Below are positions 54,432 to 62,836 of a DNA stretch of 64,000 nt, one piece after another. The stretch covers positions 1-64,000 of the forward strand of contig NZ_MUYK01000010.1 in assembly GCF_002155685.1 (NCBI RefSeq). The letters are read 5' to 3'. Source of the stretch: Erythrobacter colymbi. Lineage in GTDB: Bacteria > Pseudomonadota > Alphaproteobacteria > Sphingomonadales > Sphingomonadaceae. Both the position numbers and the translations under genes were made by a program. Within the stretch, counting starts at the first letter, position 1, and every line of letters begins with the position of its first letter. Under the pieces are notes generated by a model. The model was not told the origin of the DNA. It did not search any database and was given only the letters and a program-made list of their open reading frames with translations.

Positions 54432-54889
54432 GGCACGAAGTCGCCGAAGAACACCGCGCCGGTGAAGAAGCCGTTGTAGCGGTCGACCGTGGTCATGAAA
54501 TCCGACCGGCACAGCTGCGAGCCGCTGTAGCGGCGCACCACCAGCGTGTCGGTGTCGCTGATCTGCTCGGGGTCGAGGGTGCGCTGCACCCAGATCGTGT
54601 TGCCCGAACCATAGACATAGGCCGCGCCGTCGATGGTCTGCATCCGCTGGCTCGGCAGCGAGCGGATGCATTGCGTCGGCTCGCCCGCGACCCGGCCTTC
54701 GAGCAGGCGCGCGAGGCGCTGTTCGCCGCGGGTCTGACTGGGAGCTTCCAGCGCTTCGGGCGCGTCAGCTTCGAGATCGCCCTGCGCGGCGGCCTGGATC
54801 TGCGCCGAGAGCGAGGACGAGGCGGCAATGGCGAGCGCGGCGGCCGCGCAGCCGATGATCGCGCGCTTGCGGTGGGTCAGACGAATCAT
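54392..54889 (-). CDS. Hypothetical exported protein
   Basis: 165 residues with a signal peptide (MIRLTHRKRAIIGCAAAALAIAASSS... up to LSAQ). The mature part is soluble, with two cysteines (PTQCIRSLP and SQLCRSDF) that could form a disulphide, and a conserved-looking core TIDGAAYVYGSGNTIWVQR. I believe similar proteins occur in other sphingomonads, without known role. Overlaps the 3' end of the plus-strand gene by 40 bases. Confidence 0.7.
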   Translation of the reverse strand: MIRLTHRKRAIIGCAAAALAIAASSSLSAQIQAAAQGDLEADAPEALEAPSQTRGEQRLARLLEGRVAGEPTQCIRSLPSQRMQTIDGAAYVYGSGNTIWVQRTLDPEQISDTDTLVVRRYSGSQLCRSDFMTTVDRYNGFFTGAVFFGDFVPYTRVKPDAKGEG

Positions 54890-54968
54890 GCGGACTTCTC
54901 CTCACGAACAACCTGACCGCTTCCTGCCCCGCGTCGCCTTAACCGGCGCTGAGCGGGATGGGGACTGG

Positions 54969-55229
54969 TCACGGGTGGGCCGGGCTCGCACCCGAGGCGA
55001 CGTCGGGCAGGCTCGCCTGATCCGCGCCGTCGGCCGGGCCGCCCTTCAGCACGAAGCGCCGGTCGCAATAGCCGCAATCGACATAGCCGCGCTCGTCGAT
55101 CTCGAGGAACACGCGCGGGTGGCCGAGCGCCGCCGGGCGATAGCCCGCGCCGCCGCGGATGCCGCTGGACCCGTCGCAGGAAACGCGGTGGGTCTCGACC
55201 AGCAGGGTTTCGGGTGGGGGAATGCTCAT
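54969..55229 (-). CDS. Zinc-finger protein of the CHCC (NDUFS6-like) type
   Basis: 86 residues. It carries the zf-CHCC ligand pattern: Cys in RVSCDGSS, His in GHPRVFLEI, and the CxxC pair in YVDCGYCDRRF. In mitochondria the homologous domain is in complex I subunit NDUFS6; the small bacterial relatives have no proven role. The tail is Ala/Pro-rich and disordered. It is divergent from the ABC ATPase gene. Confidence 0.82.
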   Translation of the reverse strand: MSIPPPETLLVETHRVSCDGSSGIRGGAGYRPAALGHPRVFLEIDERGYVDCGYCDRRFVLKGGPADGADQASLPDVASGASPAHP

Positions 55230-55301
55230 GGCCCCAGCCGATACAGGCGCCGGGCCACGAGTTCAATTGCCTTTGCTCGTGGGCTTGCCTAGGTCAGCGC
55301 C

Positions 55302-56252
55302 ATGTCCACAGAGCCTGCGATCCGCATCGACAACCTCGTCAAGCGCTATGCCCCCGCCAAGGGCGCGAAGGGCACCGTGACCGAGGGCAAGCTGGCGCTG
55401 GGCGGGGTCAGCTTCGACGTGCCGCAAGGCTCGATCTTCGGTCTGCTCGGCCCCAACGGCGCGGGCAAGTCGACGCTGATCAACATCCTTGCCGGGCTGG
55501 TCAACAAGACCTCCGGCAGCGTCGACATCTGGGGCTTCGACATCGATGCGCACCGTCGCAACGCCAGCCGCTCGATCGGGATCGTCCCGCAGGAAATCGT
55601 CTTCGACCCCTTCTTCACCCCCTTCGAGGTGCTGGAGAACCAGGCTGGCTTCTACGGCATCCCCGCCGCGCTACGCCGCTCCGAGGCCCTGCTGGAGGCG
55701 GTTCGGCTCTCCGACAAGCGCGATGCCTATGCCCGCACGCTGTCGGGGGGCATGAAGCGGCGGCTGCTGGTCGCCAAGGCGATGGTCCATTCCCCGCCGA
55801 TCCTGGTGCTCGACGAGCCCACCGCCGGCGTCGACGTCGATCTGCGCCGGCAGCTGTGGGAGCTCGTCAGCGAGCTCAACCGCGAGGGCGTGACCGTGGT
55901 GCTCACCACCCACTACCTCGAAGAGGCCGAGGAGCTGTGCGACCGGATCGCGATCATCAACCACGGCCGCGTGATCGCCGACAAGCCGACCCGTGAACTC
56001 GTCGGCATGGCGCGCGAGAAGGTGGTGGTGATCACCGCCGCCGACGATCTCGCCGTCGCGCCCGCGCACGAGGCTTTCGGCAAGGTCGAATGGGACGGCG
56101 CCCGCGCGGTCGAGGTGACCTATGACAAGGACCGCCTCAACGCCGGGCAGGTGCTCGGCATTCTCCAGTCGCAGGGGCTGGTGATCGCCGATGTCACCAC
56201 CCGCGAGGCCGATCTCGAGGATGTCTTCGTCCAGCTGACGGCGGCAGGCTGA
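55302..56252 (+). CDS. ABC transporter ATP-binding protein (ABC-2 type)
   Basis: 316 residues. Walker A GPNGAGKSTLI, signature LSGGMKRRLLVAKA, Walker B ILVLDEPTAGVD, switch His in LTTHYLEEAEEL, and a C-terminal extension of about 75 residues ending VFVQLTAAG as in drug- or polysaccharide-export ATPases. An extra basic stretch (APAKGAKGTVTEGK) lies between the first strand and Walker A. No permease gene follows: the next gene is a small protein on the opposite strand, so its partner must be elsewhere. Confidence 0.9.
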   Translation: MSTEPAIRIDNLVKRYAPAKGAKGTVTEGKLALGGVSFDVPQGSIFGLLGPNGAGKSTLINILAGLVNKTSGSVDIWGFDIDAHRRNASRSIGIVPQEIVFDPFFTPFEVLENQAGFYGIPAALRRSEALLEAVRLSDKRDAYARTLSGGMKRRLLVAKAMVHSPPILVLDEPTAGVDVDLRRQLWELVSELNREGVTVVLTTHYLEEAEELCDRIAIINHGRVIADKPTRELVGMAREKVVVITAADDLAVAPAHEAFGKVEWDGARAVEVTYDKDRLNAGQVLGILQSQGLVIADVTTREADLEDVFVQLTAAG

Positions 56253-56269
56253 GCGGCGCGCTTTGCGCG

Positions 56270-56455
56270 TCAGGAAGCGGGCGGCAGGCCGGCTTCGTCG
56301 ACCGTTCGCTTGCGCCAGTGCTGCTTGCCATGCCGCTGGATCGGCCTCCCGCAATACTTGCAGCTGCCCACATAGGCGCGCCCGTCCCACACCACGTGGC
56401 GGCGCGAGGGTTCGTGCCGGTTGAAGAAGCATCCGACGGTATTGAATACGGACAT
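56270..56455 (-). CDS. Small CxxC protein, hypothetical
   Basis: 61 residues from the ATG at 56455. One CxxC pair (GSCKYCGRPI), an N-terminal Cys and several His residues (NRHEPSRRHVVWDG) suggest zinc binding. The pattern CFFNRHEPSR - W-G - Y-G-C--C is one I associate with short uncharacterised sphingomonad proteins. Convergent with the ABC ATPase gene, with only 17 bases between the stops. Confidence 0.68.
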   Translation of the reverse strand: MSVFNTVGCFFNRHEPSRRHVVWDGRAYVGSCKYCGRPIQRHGKQHWRKRTVDEAGLPPAS

Positions 56456-56575
56456 GAAAATGATCGCCAAGGGTGAGAGGTTTGGACGTTCGTTCTTCTG
56501 TTTGGCGGCCCGAATGCGGCGCCGCGGTGGGCGGTCGACGCATTGGCAGCAGGTTAGCAGGATGATCGAGGGTGA

Positions 56576-56594
56576 CCTAGGTAAAATCTACTAG
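56576..56594 (+). promoter_or_regulatory. CCTAGG-type palindrome, copy 2
   Basis: CCTAGGTAAAATCTACTAG, an imperfect inverted repeat 15 bases before the nadB ATG. The first 14 bases including the preceding A match the element at 53733 at 13 positions. Confidence 0.45.
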
Positions 56595-56609
56595 TCATTT
56601 GCCGTAATT

Positions 56610-58289
56610 TTGATGACAGGCGACGCTCTTGCTATCAGGAAATCCGCGCGGCACGTCGCGGGCAGGAAGGACAAGGCATTGCAGGACACCGGGCGGGAAG
56701 CGGGTGACGGGTCGGCGCATGACGTTCTGGTGATCGGATCGGGCGCGGCGGGGCTCACGGCGGCGCTGGCACTGGCCGAGACCCGGCGGGTGCTGGTGCT
56801 GGCCAAGGGCTCGCTCACCGGCGGATCGACCGCCTGGGCGCAGGGCGGGATCGCTGCGGTGCTCGATGCGGGCGACACCTTCGCCGATCACATCCGCGAC
56901 ACGATGGTGGCCGGCGCCGGCCTCAATGACCGCGAGACAGTGGAGTTCGTGATCGAGCGCGCGCCCGCCTCGATCGACCGATTGTGCGAACTCGGTGTGC
57001 CCTTCAACCGCGAGAGCGGGGACTTGCACCTCACCCGCGAGGGCGGCCATTCGCACCGCCGCATCGTCCATGTCGACGACGCGACCGGCTGGGCGGTGCA
57101 GGAAGCGCTGCTCAAGGCGGCCGAGGCGAACCCCAACATCACCCTCTTGCCGGGCCGCACCTGCATCGACTTCATCACCGATCGCCACCGCGAGCACTTC
57201 TCCGCCGCCGGGCGCGTGTGGGGCGTCTACGCGCTCGACGAGGCGACCGGCCATGTCGAGCGCCATGTCGCCCGCGCGACGATCCTCGCCACAGGCGGCG
57301 CCGGGCGCGTCTACCAGTTCTCCACCGCCCCGCGCGGCGCGACGGGCGACGGGATCGCGATGGCGTGGCGCGCTGGCGCGCGGGTCTCCAACATGGAGAT
57401 GATGCAATTCCACCCGACCTGCCTCTACCATCTCGAGACCAAGAATTTCCTGATCACCGAGGCCGTGCGCGGCGAGGGCGGGCGGTTGATCAACCCGCGC
57501 ACCGGCAAGCGCTTCATGACCTTCTACGATCCCGAGCGGATGGAGCTTGCCCCGCGCGATGTGGTCGCCCGCGCGATCGACGCCGAGATCAAGCGCTTCG
57601 GTCTCGATTACGTGCACTTGGACATCAGCCACGAAGACCCCGAGTTCGTGCGCGGGCACTTCCCGACCATCCACGAGAAGCTGATGGGCCTCGGGATCGA
57701 CATGACGAAGCAGCCGATCCCGGTCGTCCCCGCGCAGCACTATACCTGCGGCGGGGTGGTGGTGGATTTGCAGGCGCGCACCGACATCCCCGGCCTGTGG
57801 GCGGCGGGCGAATGCACCGAAAGCGGCCTCCACGGCGCGAACCGCTTGGCGTCCAACTCGCTCTTGGAGTGCTTCGTCTTCGGCGAGGCCGCCGCGCAGG
57901 ACATCCTCGCGCGCTGGGACACCTTGGAGGCACCCCCCGCGATCCTCCCGTGGGACGAAAGCCGCGTGACCGATTCCGACGAAGAGGTCGTCATCAAGCA
58001 GAACTGGACCGAAATCCGCCGCTTCATGTGGAACTACGTCGGCATCGTGCGCACCACCAAGCGCCTCGAACGCGCCGCAAGCCGCATCGAACTGCTGAAG
58101 CGCGAGGTCGAGGACTACTACGGCGCGTTCCGGGTGACGACCGACCTGATCGAGCTGCGCAACCTGTTGCAGGCGGCCGAGCTGATCGTGCAATCCGCGC
58201 TCCGCCGGAAGGAGAGCCGGGGGCTGCACTACACGCTCGATTACCCCGCGATGGCGGACGAGGCTAAGGATACGGTGCTGGTGCCGTGA
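56610..58289 (+). CDS. nadB: L-aspartate oxidase
   Basis: 559 residues. FAD-binding start DVLVIGSGAAGLTAALALAE, then KGSLTGGSTAWAQGGIAAVL, HSHRRIVHVDDATGWAVQEAL, the active-site region MMQFHPTCLYH, ITEAVRGEGGRLIN, and HYTCGGVVVD...GLWAAGECTESGLHGANRLASNSLLE, all typical of NadB rather than of SdhA. It oxidises L-aspartate to iminoaspartate, the first step of NAD synthesis. nadA and nadC are not adjacent. About 38 extra residues precede the FAD domain, so a later start is possible. The next gene overlaps its stop. Confidence 0.93.
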   Translation: MMTGDALAIRKSARHVAGRKDKALQDTGREAGDGSAHDVLVIGSGAAGLTAALALAETRRVLVLAKGSLTGGSTAWAQGGIAAVLDAGDTFADHIRDTMVAGAGLNDRETVEFVIERAPASIDRLCELGVPFNRESGDLHLTREGGHSHRRIVHVDDATGWAVQEALLKAAEANPNITLLPGRTCIDFITDRHREHFSAAGRVWGVYALDEATGHVERHVARATILATGGAGRVYQFSTAPRGATGDGIAMAWRAGARVSNMEMMQFHPTCLYHLETKNFLITEAVRGEGGRLINPRTGKRFMTFYDPERMELAPRDVVARAIDAEIKRFGLDYVHLDISHEDPEFVRGHFPTIHEKLMGLGIDMTKQPIPVVPAQHYTCGGVVVDLQARTDIPGLWAAGECTESGLHGANRLASNSLLECFVFGEAAAQDILARWDTLEAPPAILPWDESRVTDSDEEVVIKQNWTEIRRFMWNYVGIVRTTKRLERAASRIELLKREVEDYYGAFRVTTDLIELRNLLQAAELIVQSALRRKESRGLHYTLDYPAMADEAKDTVLVP

Positions 58290-58747
58290 GTGAGCAACGC
58301 GAAAGGATCGAGGTAGCGATCCATCGCTATCTTTTGCTGTTTGAGCCGGAGAACACAGCTTCCACTTTGCGCGACATAGCGATGGCGCTGGATGACCTCG
58401 TCAGCGTCTACTTCGATACCCCAGATGTCGAACCGGCCACAACCGACGCGCTTGAGGCGCCGCAGTTCAATGAAGCCGCGTTTGGCCAGAATGCGGCTCG
58501 CTTCTTCGAAAGAGATGACGTGATCTGGCTCCTCGACCCGGAAGGCGGGCCTGATCAGGAGGCCATGTGCACCTTCGCGACGTCCGAATTGGCTGAGATC
58601 GCGGCCGATCTTAGCAAGGTCGTGTGGGCCTTCGAAAACGGTCCAGAGGCCGATGCGATCTGGGAGTTCCGGTTCGGCTACCAATCACATTGGGGCGACC
58701 ATTTGCACCGGGTAAGGCACTATCTGCACGGGCTTTCCGCTTGGTAA
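58286..58747 (+). CDS. DUF5063 domain protein
   Basis: 153 residues from a GTG overlapping the nadB stop (GTGA). The C-terminal block DAIWEFRFGYQSHWGDHLHRVRHYLHGL matches my memory of the DUF5063 family end (Trp, Phe-Gly, HWGDH). The protein is acidic, soluble and all helical. GC content is lower than in nadB. No function is known for the family; similar small proteins are often found near immunity-like genes, which is only a loose hint. Confidence 0.75.
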   Translation: MSEQRERIEVAIHRYLLLFEPENTASTLRDIAMALDDLVSVYFDTPDVEPATTDALEAPQFNEAAFGQNAARFFERDDVIWLLDPEGGPDQEAMCTFATSELAEIAADLSKVVWAFENGPEADAIWEFRFGYQSHWGDHLHRVRHYLHGLSAW

Positions 58748-58756
58748 CCTGAACCG

Positions 58757-58841
58757 TTCGTCCTGAGCTTGTCGAAGGATTGCTTTTCTCTTTTGCTGCA
58801 CTGCGAAATGAAAGACAGCCCTTCGACAAGCTCAGGACGAA
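58757..58841. repeat. REP-like inverted repeat, CCTGAGCTTGTCGAAGG class
   Basis: Perfect 22-base arms: 58757-58778 contains CCTGAGCTTGTCGAAGG and 58820-58841 is its inverted copy CCTTCGACAAGCTCAGG with flanks. The 41-base centre is AT-rich. This element class is widespread between genes in sphingomonads and other alphaproteobacteria. Confidence 0.9.
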
Positions 58842-58904
58842 TGGAGGAGGAGGAAGTTCGGCTAGCGTTCAGGCGGACCGCTCTAGCGAGCTGCCAACGA
58901 TGCA

Positions 58905-59849
58905 ATGATGGGGCGCATGATGAAGAAGATGCTGACTTCCCTCTCGCTTGCGGCGCTGCTTGCCGCCCCCCTCGCGGCGCAGGACACACCCGCCCCTGAA
59001 GAGAACGCCATCGTCGTCACCGCCCAGCGTTCGGGTGCGCCAATGTGGACCGTTACCACCGCCTCCGGCACCGTCATCCTCGTCGGCGAGATCCGGGCGA
59101 TCCCGAAGACCACCCCGTGGGAGCCCGCGCGGCTCGAGGAGGCGACCCGCGAGGCCGACCGCGTGATCCTCGGCGCGCGGCCCAAGGTTTCGCCCGGCGA
59201 CATCTTCCGGCTGATGTTCTCGGGCGGCAAGCTCACCAAGCTGCCCGACAAGACCGTCGCCGCCGATTACCTCGACGCGGCCCAGCTCCAGCGGCTCGAA
59301 GCGCTCGCCGCCGCGCAGAAGGAGGACTATTCGCGCCAGTCATTCCTCCTCACCTCCTTCGAGATGCTGCGGAAGCAGCTGCGCTTCAACAGGGACACCG
59401 CGCGCGATGCCTCGGACGTGGTCAAGGACGCCGCCGAGAAGGCCGATGTCGCGATCACCCGCGCCGCCACGCTGCGCGGCGAGGATGTGATCGACAACCT
59501 CTTCGAAGCGCCGCCGACGGCGCACATCGCCCGCCTCGATGCGGCGATGGACGCGGTCGAGGCGGGGCCGGGGATCGTCGAGGAGCGCGCCACCAACTGG
59601 CGGCGCTTCAAGATTCCCGCCGTGATGAACAACCCGCTCGAGGCCGCGCTCGGCCAGTGCTGGCCCTGGGCGGACGAGACTTTGGGCAGCGAATTGAGGA
59701 CGATCTGGGTCGACCGCATCGCCGAGGCGAGCGCCGCCACCGGCACCACGCTCGCGGTCGTGCCGCTAAGGGTGTTGGCGGAAAGCGGCGGAGTGCTTGA
59801 CCAATTGGACGCGCGCGGCTTCGATATCGCCGGACCCCCGTGGAAATAG
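58905..59849 (+). CDS. TraB/GumN family protein, exported
   Basis: 314 residues, with a signal peptide ending PLAAQD. Start could be any of the clustered ATGs (58905 to 58929). The first domain, MWTVTTASGTVILVGEIRAIPKTTPWEP, is a variant of the TraB/GumN pattern in which the usual HGT or GSIH metal-site motif appears as GEIRAIP, so the putative active site is altered. The remainder is helical, ending with LAVVPLRVLAESGGVLDQLDARGF. Family members are thought to be metal-dependent proteases or hydrolases, without proof for this type. Confidence 0.78.
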   Translation: MMGRMMKKMLTSLSLAALLAAPLAAQDTPAPEENAIVVTAQRSGAPMWTVTTASGTVILVGEIRAIPKTTPWEPARLEEATREADRVILGARPKVSPGDIFRLMFSGGKLTKLPDKTVAADYLDAAQLQRLEALAAAQKEDYSRQSFLLTSFEMLRKQLRFNRDTARDASDVVKDAAEKADVAITRAATLRGEDVIDNLFEAPPTAHIARLDAAMDAVEAGPGIVEERATNWRRFKIPAVMNNPLEAALGQCWPWADETLGSELRTIWVDRIAEASAATGTTLAVVPLRVLAESGGVLDQLDARGFDIAGPPWK

Positions 59850-59883
59850 CTGACGGGGCCTGAAGAGAGGAACCGCGCGACCC

Positions 59884-60783
59884 ATGCCCACCGTCACCAC
59901 GCCCAACACCGGGATCGAGATTTTCTACGAAGAACAGGGCAACCCCGATGCCCCGGTGATCCTGCTGGTCATGGGCCTCGGCGCGCAGATGACGCTGTGG
60001 CCGGACGAGCTGGTCGCGGCCCTCGCGGGCGACGGCTTCCGGGTGATCCGTTACGACAATCGCGACATCGGCCTCAGCCAGAAGTTCGAAGGCGCCCGCG
60101 CGCCCTCGCCTGCCGTGCAGGTGCTGCGCAAGAAGATCGGCTTCCCGGCCAAGGTGCCCTACACCCTCAAGGACATGGCCGATGACGGGATCGGGCTGCT
60201 CGATGCGCTCGGGATCGACAAGGCCCATGTCGTCGGCGCCTCGATGGGCGGGATGATCGTCCAGCTGATGGCGATCCACCACCCCGAGCGGCTGCTGACC
60301 ATGACCTCGATCATGTCGACCACCGGCAGCGGCAAGCTGCCCCAGGCCGAAAAGCACGCGATCGAGGCGCTGACCGCACCGCTCAAGGGCATGGACGAGG
60401 ACACGCTGATCGCCCACGGCCTCAACATCGCGCGCAATATCGGCAGCCCCGACAGCGAGGCGTTCCCCTTCGACGAGGCGGCGCAGCGCGAGCGGGTGCT
60501 CGCGAACATGCGTCGCTCGGTCTATCCGGCGGGGCTCCCGAGGCAGCTTGCCGCGATCATCGACGACGGTGACCGCACCTCGCGCCTCGCGGGCGTGCGC
60601 ACCCCGACGCTGGTGCTCCACGGCGAGGCCGACCCGCTGGTGAAACTCGCCGGCGGAGAGGCGACCGCCAAGGCGATCTCCGGCGCGCGGCTGGTGACGG
60701 TGCCGGGCTGGGGGCATGACCTGCCGGTTCCGCTGATCCCGCGTCTGGCGAGCGAGATCGCCGGTCACGCGCGGGGATCATAG
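59884..60783 (+). CDS. Alpha/beta hydrolase
   Basis: 299 residues. Oxyanion region VILLVMGLGAQMTLWPDELV, nucleophile Ser120 in GASMGGMIVQ, acid in LVLHGEADPLVKL and the histidine in VPGWGHDLP. The order and spacing are those of the soluble single-domain hydrolases (esterase, lactonase and haloperoxidase-like). No substrate can be assigned. It lies 34 bases after the TraB-like gene; a shared transcript is plausible. Confidence 0.87.
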   Translation: MPTVTTPNTGIEIFYEEQGNPDAPVILLVMGLGAQMTLWPDELVAALAGDGFRVIRYDNRDIGLSQKFEGARAPSPAVQVLRKKIGFPAKVPYTLKDMADDGIGLLDALGIDKAHVVGASMGGMIVQLMAIHHPERLLTMTSIMSTTGSGKLPQAEKHAIEALTAPLKGMDEDTLIAHGLNIARNIGSPDSEAFPFDEAAQRERVLANMRRSVYPAGLPRQLAAIIDDGDRTSRLAGVRTPTLVLHGEADPLVKLAGGEATAKAISGARLVTVPGWGHDLPVPLIPRLASEIAGHARGS

Positions 60784-60791
60784 CGAGCGGT

Positions 60792-61973
60792 CTATTGCTC
60801 CACGACGGCGGTTTTCGGACGTTCTTCGGCCAGCACATAGACAGCATCGAACAGTTCCGCCCAGTTGCGCACCTCGTGCTTGTGCTGGCCCAGCGCCATG
60901 CCGCCTACGGCTTTGATCGCAGCAAGATCGGCGTGATTCGCGACGGCACTTTGTCTTTCGCCGAGTACGATCCGCTCGAGATCGCCCGGCTGTGCCGGCG
61001 CGATCTCGCGGACTTCGCTGCGTGACCACCGGAAGGAGCCACCCGCGGCCGAAAATGCGACCGTGAACAGCCGGCGACCCAGAGCGTCCTTCAGTATCCG
61101 GGCAGTCGGCTGCCCCTTCTCTAGCCCGCCGTAAGCGGCGTGGGCATTGGCGGTCCACACGATTACCTTGCCGCGGCCCGCCAATCTTTCGCGCAAGGCC
61201 AATAGACGCTTCGCCATTGCGCTGTCGCGCGCGGCTAGAAGGTCAGGCCCCTGCAATCCTGTCCATGCCAGCGCATCGCGGAAGGATGACGCATAAAGCG
61301 CCAGCTGCGGGCCAACGCCCGATGCGGTTGCCAACTCTGCCTCGATGGCGTCGAGGCAGGCGGCGATGCGCGGCTGGGCAGCGGCCCGGTCTGTCGTCCA
61401 CCTGATCCACCCGATCATGTCGGCGCGGCAGGGTTCGCGCTGCTGCTCCGGAAGGAGAGCGACAAGATCGCTCGGCAAGGCGTCGAGTGAATAGAACGCT
61501 CCGGCCGAGCCGAGTTGCGGGTCCATCCCTCCCAGCGTCAGGGTGGTCGGGCTTTGGGTTGCTACCCAGTCGGCGAGCGGCGCGAACTCGGCGGATTGCG
61601 ACCAGATTCGCCCGATGGCCGAAAGGAACAGCGCCCGGTCGTAGCGCGCATCCGGCGGGGTCCGGCTGGAGAGCTCTTCCATGTCATAGAAGCTGCTCTC
61701 GAACACGATCGCAGAGAAACCACATTCCTTGACCAGTCGCCGTACGAGCCGGACCTTGATCGCGATTGTTGCTCCGTCGCCGTGACTATTTTCGCCGAGC
61801 ATGACCACATCACGGTCACAGGCGAGGCTGATCAGCTGATCGTCAGCCTCTGCAATACGTTTGCTGGCCTCGCTGCCAGTGGCCAGCAGCAGGCACGCCA
61901 TCGGCAGGGCCGCGAGCGAGAGGCGCGCGAGAATGCGTTTCGCCGCAGCGTGACGAATGAAGGTCAGGCTCAT
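60792..61973 (-). CDS. Erythromycin-esterase-like exported protein
   Basis: 393 residues from the ATG at 61973; the open frame upstream of that is a shadow of the isomerase gene. A hydrophobic N-terminus with a possible lipobox-free signal (LARLSLAALPMACLLLATGSEA). The family motifs are VVMLGENSHGDG, with the Glu and His of the Ere/EreA-like site, KVRLVRRLVKECGFSAIVFES, and VIVWTANAHAAYGG with the second His. Chromosomal proteins of this family in environmental bacteria are mostly uncharacterised; macrolide hydrolysis cannot be claimed. Expressed alone; its 3' end faces the alpha/beta hydrolase. Confidence 0.82.
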   Translation of the reverse strand: MSLTFIRHAAAKRILARLSLAALPMACLLLATGSEASKRIAEADDQLISLACDRDVVMLGENSHGDGATIAIKVRLVRRLVKECGFSAIVFESSFYDMEELSSRTPPDARYDRALFLSAIGRIWSQSAEFAPLADWVATQSPTTLTLGGMDPQLGSAGAFYSLDALPSDLVALLPEQQREPCRADMIGWIRWTTDRAAAQPRIAACLDAIEAELATASGVGPQLALYASSFRDALAWTGLQGPDLLAARDSAMAKRLLALRERLAGRGKVIVWTANAHAAYGGLEKGQPTARILKDALGRRLFTVAFSAAGGSFRWSRSEVREIAPAQPGDLERIVLGERQSAVANHADLAAIKAVGGMALGQHKHEVRNWAELFDAVYVLAEERPKTAVVEQ

Positions 61974-62035
61974 GGACGGCGAAACTGCTTGTTGCCCAGA
62001 AGTTTGGCAAGTCCGGCGTGGTGCCGGTGTAGCGA

Positions 62036-62836
62036 CTATGCGGCGCGCCCGTCCAGCCATGCGCGACTGGTGCGCGCGCATTCGCGGGCGCGTTCGATCA
62101 GATCGGGAAAGCCGTCGCGCAAGGCCGCGGAGCGTTCCTCGATCGCCATCGGCAGGTGCGCGGGCAGGGCATCGACCATTGCGGCTAGCGGCAACCCGCC
62201 TTGGCCGAGCGGCATCCGGCGGTTGATGGCGTCGTCGATGATCGCGTCGAAGTTGCTTGCGTCGGGTCCGTCCGCGGGCGCGTCGCAGGGTTGGCAGTAG
62301 CTGAGCCATTCGCGCGGGATCGCGCTGAGGTCCTCCGCCGTCCCGCCGGAGCGCGCCCAGTGGAGCGTGTCGACCAGTAGCGCCTTGGCCTCGCCCTCGA
62401 CCGCTTCGAGCACCGCGCGGGCCATGTGGATCGTCTTCACCTCGGTGAAGATGCCGAATTCGAGATTGACGCGCACGCCCGTGCCCTCCGCCGCATCCAC
62501 CAGCGTCTGGAACTTGGCAGTGGTGGCGGCCATGTCGGGGTCGCTGGAGACGCACAGGAGGTTGCGCGCGCCCAGCTCGGCGGCGATGTGGACCAGCTCG
62601 GTCAGCCACGGATCGGGCGCTCCGGGCATGATCCACGCGACCTCGCAGTCGAGCAGCTCCACCCCTGCATCGCGGGCCTGAGCGCGGATCGCGCGGGTGG
62701 TCGAGGGCGTCCAGGTCTCGCGTTCGACCCACATTCCGCCGAAGTCGAAGTCGCTCGCGGCGGCGCATTCGATCAGCTGGGAAGGCGTGGCCTCAGGCAT
62801 GATCCCGGCGGCGAGCGAGATCAGGCGGCGCGTCAC
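62036..62836 (-). CDS. Sugar phosphate isomerase/epimerase family (TIM barrel)
   Basis: 266 residues from a GTG at 62836 that overlaps the stop of the upstream SDR gene (TAGTG). AP-endonuclease-2-type TIM-barrel pattern: RRLISLAAGIMPEATPSQLIECAAASDFDFGGMWVER at the start, VELLDCEVAWIM, GVRVNLEFGIFTEVKT (metal Glu), and LLVDTLHWARSGG (metal Asp/His). Such enzymes isomerise or dehydrate sugar-like or aromatic intermediates. Coupled with an SDR and a ring-hydroxylating oxygenase, it may belong to a small catabolic pathway. Confidence 0.83.
   Translation of the reverse strand: MTRRLISLAAGIMPEATPSQLIECAAASDFDFGGMWVERETWTPSTTRAIRAQARDAGVELLDCEVAWIMPGAPDPWLTELVHIAAELGARNLLCVSSDPDMAATTAKFQTLVDAAEGTGVRVNLEFGIFTEVKTIHMARAVLEAVEGEAKALLVDTLHWARSGGTAEDLSAIPREWLSYCQPCDAPADGPDASNFDAIIDDAINRRMPLGQGGLPLAAMVDALPAHLPMAIEERSAALRDGFPDLIERARECARTSRAWLDGRAA

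Noticed and set aside
60792..61973. Macrolide-resistance gene
   Set aside because: Family motifs of erythromycin esterases are present, but chromosomal homologues are mostly uncharacterised and nothing nearby suggests a resistance cassette.
61974..62768. N-terminal extension of the erythromycin-esterase-like frame
   Set aside because: The upstream half is Arg/Gly-rich shadow sequence of the isomerase gene; a normal start with a hydrophobic export segment is at 61973.
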